A DNA stretch of 64,000 nucleotides from Lineus longissimus. Its lineage: Eukaryota > Nemertea > Pilidiophora > Heteronemertea > Lineidae. Below are positions 56,701-64,000 of the stretch, in pieces; position 1 is the first letter of the stretch, and the number at the start of each line of letters is the position of its first letter. The notes beneath the pieces are model-generated. The model did no database searches. It saw only the letters and a list, made by a program, of their open reading frames with translations, and was not told the DNA's origin. The position numbers and the translations under genes were made by a program. The DNA lies in NCBI RefSeq assembly GCF_910592395.1, contig NC_088310.1, positions 1,619,501 through 1,683,500 on the forward strand. The letters are read 5' to 3'.

Positions 56701-59700
56701 TTGGCCATCGGCACGATGAACCTGGATATACGACAATAAGTAGAAAATACCCCACGTTTCTTGTTAGCGCAAGGTCACCCAATGACCATACGACTTCGGC
56801 GCATAAAGATGATGACGAGGATAATAACGACGACAAATCAGACATCCTGGAAGATCCTTGATATATGCACAGTTTGATGCGGCCCTTAACTGTTCAGTGT
56901 TGTAGAAGCGGCTCTTAATTTCCCGTGCTGCTATTGGACTGGCGATGACGCTGACTCTGGCCTGAGCGTCAGCCGATGATCTTCCTGGTAGACGCGCCTC
57001 CGATGCTGATATACGCAATGAAAGAACAAAAACTGTGGTGACTTCCACTTTCTGCTCAACAATGTCTCACACTTAATCTTAATTGAGAATGATATCCAGT
57101 ACTCAGACTGACGTTTATCGTAGCAACAGCTAAAGGCTGTGAATGATAAATGTGGAAGCGTGTCTGCGCTGAGGGTTGGCCCGCCGTAAATCACCATCAA
57201 AGGGAATGAGATACGCCTCTGGGAACAATTGGCAGCTTATTGGGGTGGTATAAGACTTGGCGACGGCTGAAACACGGTAATGCTCACCAACGCGGAAAAC
57301 AAGACAGAGGGAAAAGTATGGGGATGAAATGTTGATGCAACGGCATTGAGAGAGCTTATTTATCAACACACAGAACACAGTGTTCGGTCGGAGGAAGACA
57401 GGCTGGTTTCTAACATGTCAAAATGGTTCCTCACCTTGTGTTCATATAGTAAGGTAAGGTTATTCTATCACAAACAGTTTATAACTCACAATCGGGCGAG
57501 TCTATTGTTACCGGAAATCTATTCCCGATGCTAGTTAGGTACATCAATTGGACACCGGGTACACTGGTTATGTTAAATCATACAATTTCAAAAACACCGG
57601 GTTGCCGTGCTCAGTATCAATAAACCTATGTATATGTCATACCCGATGGGAAACTGACTTGTCTCATGTTCATCTTTCAAAATAGTTAGATTCGCCCTAG
57701 GTATCAGATAACATTGAAAAGATACGCTGAATGTGGTCTAACCATAATCATGGGTTCATGTTGCCGATGTCAGATATAATAACATCCTTAACTTGATTCC
57801 CGTATTATAAAACTTAGACATCCGAAACTCGATCCTGGTGGCGTAGATTTCCGATATCACATATGCATTTATATTGTTGTGGCCGGGTGATCGCGAGTCT
57901 TTACAATTCTTTTGCCGATATCAGATTGAGCTATCAAAGGCTACAGCCACCGTGATTTTCGAATGCGATTTCAGTTGAGTAAGACAAAAGGGAGAATGTG
58001 TTCGGTGACGTTAATCGTTTGCCTACGTTCTCACTCTGAAGCAACAGCTACACTGACGTGAATGCAAAGATATGTGCATATGTCAATAGTGCACAAGAAA
58101 GGAAGAGAAAAAGCTGAATGTCAACGAGAAGGCAAAGACCTTTGAAACTGCAGTGAGTCAGAGTCTCATGTTATCACCAGACATGGATTCTACCATTGAT
58201 TTCTCATGTTTCCACCTCTTCACAAGAGAGGATGTTACAAATTTAGTGGTATCGTATGGATGATACGCAATTTTGTTTCTTTTCTATATTGCATCTACTT
58301 CAGAGACAACATCTTGATTTATTGTTATCTTGACATCGTCTACGTTTTAGCCTGCCGCGAAATACATGTATTACAAATAAGTCAGTCAGAGTAAGATTAT
58401 ACAGACGTAAGTAAACCGCCCTTTTGCAAAACGATGTCGTGAAACATTTGCATGCCGATGGCTGACATGGTAAAAAGAAGCGTTTGTGTCCGAGAGTTCC
58501 GAATGTACGAGGCCATTAAGCCGATACCTCAAGCGCAAGACGGTACATAGCCACCAGTCTAACAACCAGGTCAATCCATTACAGCTAATTTGAAAACATG
58601 TATCTAAGAAATAGTCTGACTATACCTATACCATTATCAAATCAAACCAACATCGGGAATACAATCAAAGGTCGGACATAAAAGGCGGACAGACGCACGT
58701 ATACAATGCAGCCGAGGGGACACTAATAGCATTGACAAGCTGGATCAACACAAGAAAAAGCCTGGAGCCAACACTCAGACAAACACCGCCTATGATCAAG
58801 CCCAACGATTTACTTGGGAACAACCACAGCACGTCAGTAGGCTGTCGTGAAACCCTCTTTTTTTGCTTTTCCGCAAAGGGCGGGGGCTTATTGAGCGTGG
58901 AATCGATGGATTTTCCCATAGGGATGTTGCCAGCTGGGTGAATCCGTCACAAAGGAGGACTTCGACTGATGGAACAAAATGCCACATGTGTTTCAACTGA
59001 ATAGGAGATCTTACAAGTCCAACTAACTTAGATCTCTACGAAGCTTAATGTACTGAAGATGTCAATATTTCTATTGAGTTGATGACTGTTTAAAGAGTGT
59101 ACACATGCATTTGTTATGTGTTTGAATGTCTTTAATTTCATAAGTTTCATTTTGTATAGGCACGCTTGTACCGGGCAGCACATAGATATTCAGCAGGCGC
59201 TAAACCGCATTTGGTGACCACTCCTTTTTCGTCAAGAAAGGGGTAATAAACAGAGTTAGAACACTTGAAGACATTGATTACGGTGATGATGATGGACATA
59301 CCTTTCTGAAGTAACTATTATTTCTGTCATATTACAGTCTATTGCGAAATACAGCGTGCTTTTTCTTTCCCAGCCACCATAATAATGCAATGGACTACAT
59401 AGATGTAAAGACAAAACAGACCAGCATAAATTTCAAAGCCGGGATAAATTTCCATGCATTATAAACACTGTCCTCTGGGTGGTCGTACAGCCGTGCGTCA
59501 TTGGAAGGCCAGTCTCTCGTGTTTGTTTGATATGAGCTTAGCGTGTCACCAGATAATGCTTTTACATGTTGCGTGTTCTCGCGGATGCTTTGATTGGATT
59601 AGGATGGCAGGACCGCCATGGCTGCCTTCAATTTGGTAGGAAAAACCTCGAGCATACTTCCATTATTGAGGCTGAAACGTATACTCCGGCTTTTTCTGGC

Positions 59701-62700
59701 CAGAATTCGATAATATAGTAACTTGTCTAAACCCAGCATTACATCGGTTTAGGGACTGACATTTTACATGTTTAAGAGATATCGAGCTAGCTTATTTGGC
59801 TTGCGGCAGAATTATCAATTTAACACACTGGCGGGAGTTTTTTTTAAAAATCTTCTATCGCGACATGATACCTTATAATTTGATTAGTGCCTGAAGCTGA
59901 ATATAGCTTTAATCTAATGAAATCGCTAAAGGATTCGCCCATGTGGAAGATGACATTAAAACATACATATTGAAGGAAAGGAGAAGTAGAGAATTGACGA
60001 AAGGTAGGAATGTGGCTTTGACTGAGCCACCGTTGGCTCATTTAGGAGAAGTTCCATGCATTCAGCCTGGTGCAGCTCTCTCCTCACGCAGCCTTCGGAA
60101 ATTATTATTGTTCTGACCAATAGAAGAGTATTTTGGTAAGAATTCAGCTCAATTTTTGCAAGAGGAGGAGAGTGGATATCGAGGTAAAAGATTCACGTTA
60201 TCTCCCTTTTGATCACCAGGCCAAATAAAGGATCACATATATAGTACTGAACACAAGCTCTGGTCAGAAAAAGGCTAATATTGGCCTGCACGGTGTCTCT
60301 GGGATGCGCCAGATGAGATCTATCCGTAATCAATATGGAACAGACCGTGAACTGGTTTGGCCATCTCCGATTGCGTCTGATAGACAAATCTGTCAACTTC
60401 GGAGTATCATGACTAGTCAAAATCTAGAGATATACATGTATATCTTGGAAGTGCATAACAGGCTGTGCCAGATATATAGACCAACTACATGTATCTGTGA
60501 TGGAAGTTCATAGATAGACCGATACTGGTGATAAATTTAGAATAGACTTGTCATCAATTTGGCGCCACCTTTCTGCGTTCAGAACCAGAATGTTCCATTC
60601 TTATACTCAGATATTTTGAACTGTCGATTAGCTTCTCCTTCTCGAATATCTCTTGTGAGAAACCTGAACTCAATATCACGATATTCATATTCTTTTCATA
60701 GCAGTACATTGTATTTGTTCCTGCTAATGGGAACACACGGTATCCAATCTCTTCCTTTATAGCCCTCAAGCAAAAATGTATAAACCGAGCTCGCTTAATA
60801 TATATTTTTACCTGCAGTCACACGGAGGACCATTCGCGTGCTAGCTGATTCAGTCATTATGCTTCGTGATTGATTTTTCATCGATTTTCTTCTCATTAAT
60901 GTGATTTACTTCGTCGTAGTCTTGTGGCTTCCGTCTATTTCCTTGTTTAATGAGGTATTTTCTTGGATATCTCTTCCTGATGGACAGGTCCAATCAATAA
61001 TATCGTTCTCGTTTATTGATTCTTTGCCAAAAGAACCTGAATCGATTTTCGCCGTCCGTTTGCAAGACACGACCATCGATTTTCGGAGCACCGTTCATCA
61101 CAATTCGTATACAGTCATGGTTAATATGCTATTCCATGGAAAAAAGATACATAGAAGGAGTTTCACTGACTGCTTTGACAGGCTTGCTGCGCGTGGCGTG
61201 TTAATCACAAGCTGTCAATACTAGGTTCTTCAGTATCTAAAAAGCCTAAGCGTGGACCCTGCATCATAATAGTTCCTAGAGTAGCTTGGCTGGTGACTTT
61301 AATTGAAGTCACTGACTCGAATCGTCAACTAGGTCTGTATGATAACATCTCCTAGCCACACTACCGTTAGAGCCATTGATAACATCATGCGCTCACACCC
61401 CATCGTTCCTTATCCCTCCTAAGGCTGACGCCTCTCTGACACTTCGTCTCGATCACATCTTCCCTATAGTATTCCTTGTTGATTTCATCATGACGAGATC
61501 TCATGATCGTGACAAAAAAATGACACTTCCATGCTTATTTTCATTGCAAAATTCCCCTCACGAGATAGATCTTGGGGATACTCATTTTATCAACACGCAA
61601 CTTTGCCATGGTGTGTGTTGGTTCACCCTGTTTTCCCCGCTACAGAGCGTAACATCGGCAGAAGCGGGGAGCAGGTTTACCGCCTTCGAAATGTAATTAG
61701 TTGTTCGGAAAATGATCATCTCAAAGTTCTAACCTGGCCCTGTTGCCCAGGAACATCTGGATTCCCAGTGTCTCTGAAGAAGGAATAAACTCGGAGGCGT
61801 AAATCCAGTGGAAAGCCATGTTTCTGCATATTCTTTTTTCATCGTACATAATAAACCAATACTGATCTCAGGGAATACTATAAGCCGTGCAATCTCCGGA
61901 AAATAACCAAGCGTACCTCTGGGATGACTCTGATAAAGACAGATGGATACATACGAAGAAACAACTATTAGAGACTCTCTCGGGGGTGCTTTATCGCATT
62001 TTCATCAAGTAGGAAGAGAGAACATGTCTGTTTAGTGGTGAGGCTGTCAGGCGATAACGAAGGAGTTTATGAAGAGCTTACAGAGTTGTACCAGTATCGT
62101 GAGATTTATCTACCTTGCATCGAGCAAGAACATTTTTAAAAAGATAAAACCATCACAGATGCTCCTGGGATCGCTTGATCACAGTTTCGTGAAGAAGGAC
62201 AAAAGTACAATGTCTCTTCAATTGGCCTGGTAAAATTGCAGAAATTAACAATGGCGTTCATGAGGAGAGACCGCTGTTTGTGCGATTGCTTTGGTGATGA
62301 GAAGAGCATGAAACTATTGGCGAGGCTCTTGGTGATGCTTCATCACACTCTCAATAGCAAAGAGAAGATAAGCAAGAAGTCGAGAGCCGCATTAGTCCCT
62401 TTAGTTGGTGAGGTTGCAGGCAATAACAAAGACCTTCATATGGAGATAAGGCCGGTATCCCCAATATTGTATGATACGTTCCTGTGGTGAGTACTTGTGC
62501 AGTACTGTATAAGAAACAATGAAAGATACGGCGAGGGATGCCTTTCGTCAAGAAGAGATAGGAAACGAAACACCTTAGTTTGCCAGGCTATGTCAGACTT
62601 AACAAGGGTGTTTATACGGAGATACAGCACCTGCATCAATTGAAATGTTTGTTTGTTTATTTTGCTTCAGGTGGTTTTTAGGATTATTGGGTAATTCGTT

Positions 62701-64000
62701 TGCTCTGATACACCAACCATAGTCTATTTGAAATTAAAACCCTGTACATGTGTAGTTAGTTAGTCCTCCTCTATCGACCATCAGTTTAGCGGGGAGAATA
62801 TTTTATTGAAAGTGTCTTCGATTTTATATAGTCATGTGGCGAGCGTTCTGACAGATCAAAACATTAGCATTGGAAATCCCAGGCTGTTTGCAGCGTTTGT
62901 GTACTTATCGCTTGAGATTTATGCCGTTAAATATTGATCAAGTTGGCCAAGTGTCGGTTATGCGATCAAGTGGAAATTAGATGTAGGCGAAATCTCTGAA
63001 TATCTAATTGCTCCGGTCGGTCTTGCTAATGGTAGCATCTATGATTAAAATGTGCTCTAGTCAGACCTACTGAAGGCAGCAACAGGGACATTTTGGTAGT
63101 AGTGTAATGTATTTTTGGTTTAGGTCAGCTACCGCACTGTTACATGAGGTTACATTTGGTCGGATTCCTATTGAGGAATCACTTCTAAATTAGAACTCTG
63201 TGTATCTTCTAAGGCCTACTCTTACTAAAAGAACCTTTAGGAAGATAACAAAAGAACCGTTCCTGAAAGCGGGACCAATGAAGTAACCAATAGAGAAGGT
63301 GCTTCTTCAGTGACAATCGCAACATCACTGGGTATCATTTTCAAATCAGGACTACTTATGCCCAGTGCCATCCAATAATAAACTTACTAATCAAGGGAAA
63401 TACACAAACGCAAGGTACGAGTATCGTTAAATCGGAGATGAGGTAGACGAATAGGGAAATATAGATAAATCGGAAATCAGAGTTTGTACATCACCAAATG
63501 TGCCTTTAGCAAGGTTAAAACAGTCTTGGGAATGACGCGGCGATGCTCAGGAAACGAAATGCCCTGCGTTTAAACTGAGTGGAATTATAAGGGGAAACAT
63601 TAGGTAATCTAGAGGTACCCTGTGCCGTCCGGGTCGCAGGCCTAAACTTAGACAATTTCCAAGAATGTTACGATGAAGACGTCTCAAAGCAGGTCCATAC
63701 GAACACAAAGATTGGGAGAAGTTATGACATCTAAAAACTCTGCCACCTCACCAACAAAGGCATCTATATATTCAAGTAGAATATTTTCGCCGACAATGAG
63801 GTTGGTGAGAATTTTGAAAACAGCCAGGCGCTATGAAAGGAAGTGCCTCATGAGGTTGTAAACATTTTGTTCAATTCCGCACGGTGTCCTCGATACGAGA
63901 TTGTCTCAATCTATTTACACCTCAGCCAACGTGAATGGAATTACGACATGCTCAGATCAGTTTTTATACATTAAGCTTTCTATCACAACAATGAAACTTT
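50753..64000. other. Long stretch without a supported gene
   Basis: No multi-exon gene, tRNA or rRNA could be supported. Two degenerate repeat patches are visible: a ~224 bp pair at 53931-54235 and loosely related ~180 bp units around 62030-62640. Minus-strand hydrophobic frames near 53.0-54.3 kb are discussed under findings. The region is probably intergenic or intronic. Confidence 0.4.
53931..54235. repeat. Pair of diverged segments ~224 bp apart
   Basis: ggtcgacaagacaggaattg at 53931 corresponds to ggtcgatgagaccggcattg at 54156. The similarity continues through a cttgacc block to (g/a)cttggtgt at 54002 and 54226, about 80 bp in each copy. On the minus strand both copies are open over much of this length and read as related hydrophobic peptides. 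Confidence 0.5.

Overview
The window comes from an animal nuclear genome, most likely a marine bilaterian invertebrate (lophotrochozoan or invertebrate deuterostome; the species cannot be fixed from sequence alone). The signs are GT-AG introns with matching codon phases, secreted and membrane protein exons joined at phase-1 or phase-2 boundaries, an F-type lectin joined to a mucin stalk, a meteorin-like domain, MITE-like elements and minisatellites. All recognisable genes read on the + strand.

Layout. 1-2.3 kb: no gene seen. 2.3-4.6 kb (perhaps to 6.7 kb): a secreted F-type-lectin/mucin gene. 7.4-9.3 kb: unidentified open frames and a degenerate ~285 bp tandem repeat. 12.7-14.5 kb: 3' exons of a meteorin-like gene. 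16.2-38.5 kb: a dense tandem array of type-B carboxylesterase (cholinesterase/neuroligin superfamily) genes, labelled here A, B, C, B', D, E, F, G, H and I. 38.5-64 kb: mostly non-coding, with a MITE, an orphan signal-peptide exon, a minisatellite and a foldback element.

In the esterase array one very large exon encodes the signal peptide and the whole esterase domain. It always ends at the same place, a phase-2 donor inside the Gly of a Phe-Ala-Lys/Asn-Phe/Tyr-Gly motif. A second exon encodes a conserved linker, one transmembrane helix and a short cytoplasmic tail. A, B, C and B' each have a private second exon 193-277 bp downstream. D, E, G and H keep the donor but have no second exon before the next gene; the first one downstream is at 38070-38532, just after I. 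The simplest reading is a cluster of alternative 'variable' esterase exons sharing one 'constant' membrane-anchor exon, like the clustered protocadherin or UGT1A loci. Reading through any donor except that of I gives an immediate stop, so unspliced transcripts would encode soluble esterases.

Two tandem duplications built much of the array. A ~5.1 kb unit (16950-22050 and 22051-27175) and a ~3.45 kb unit (27648-31097 and 31098-34551) each left a frame-broken chimera at the junction: C (D-like 5' part, A-like 3' part) and F (H-like 5' part, D-like 3' part). In the second duplication a ~359 bp segment just upstream of E is inverted upstream of G. D, E, G, H and I keep a Ser-Asp-His triad. B and B' have lost the nucleophile, the oxyanion His-Gly-Gly and the catalytic His. 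A has lost the nucleophile region by an in-frame deletion. The array therefore mixes probable enzymes with probable binding-only relatives.
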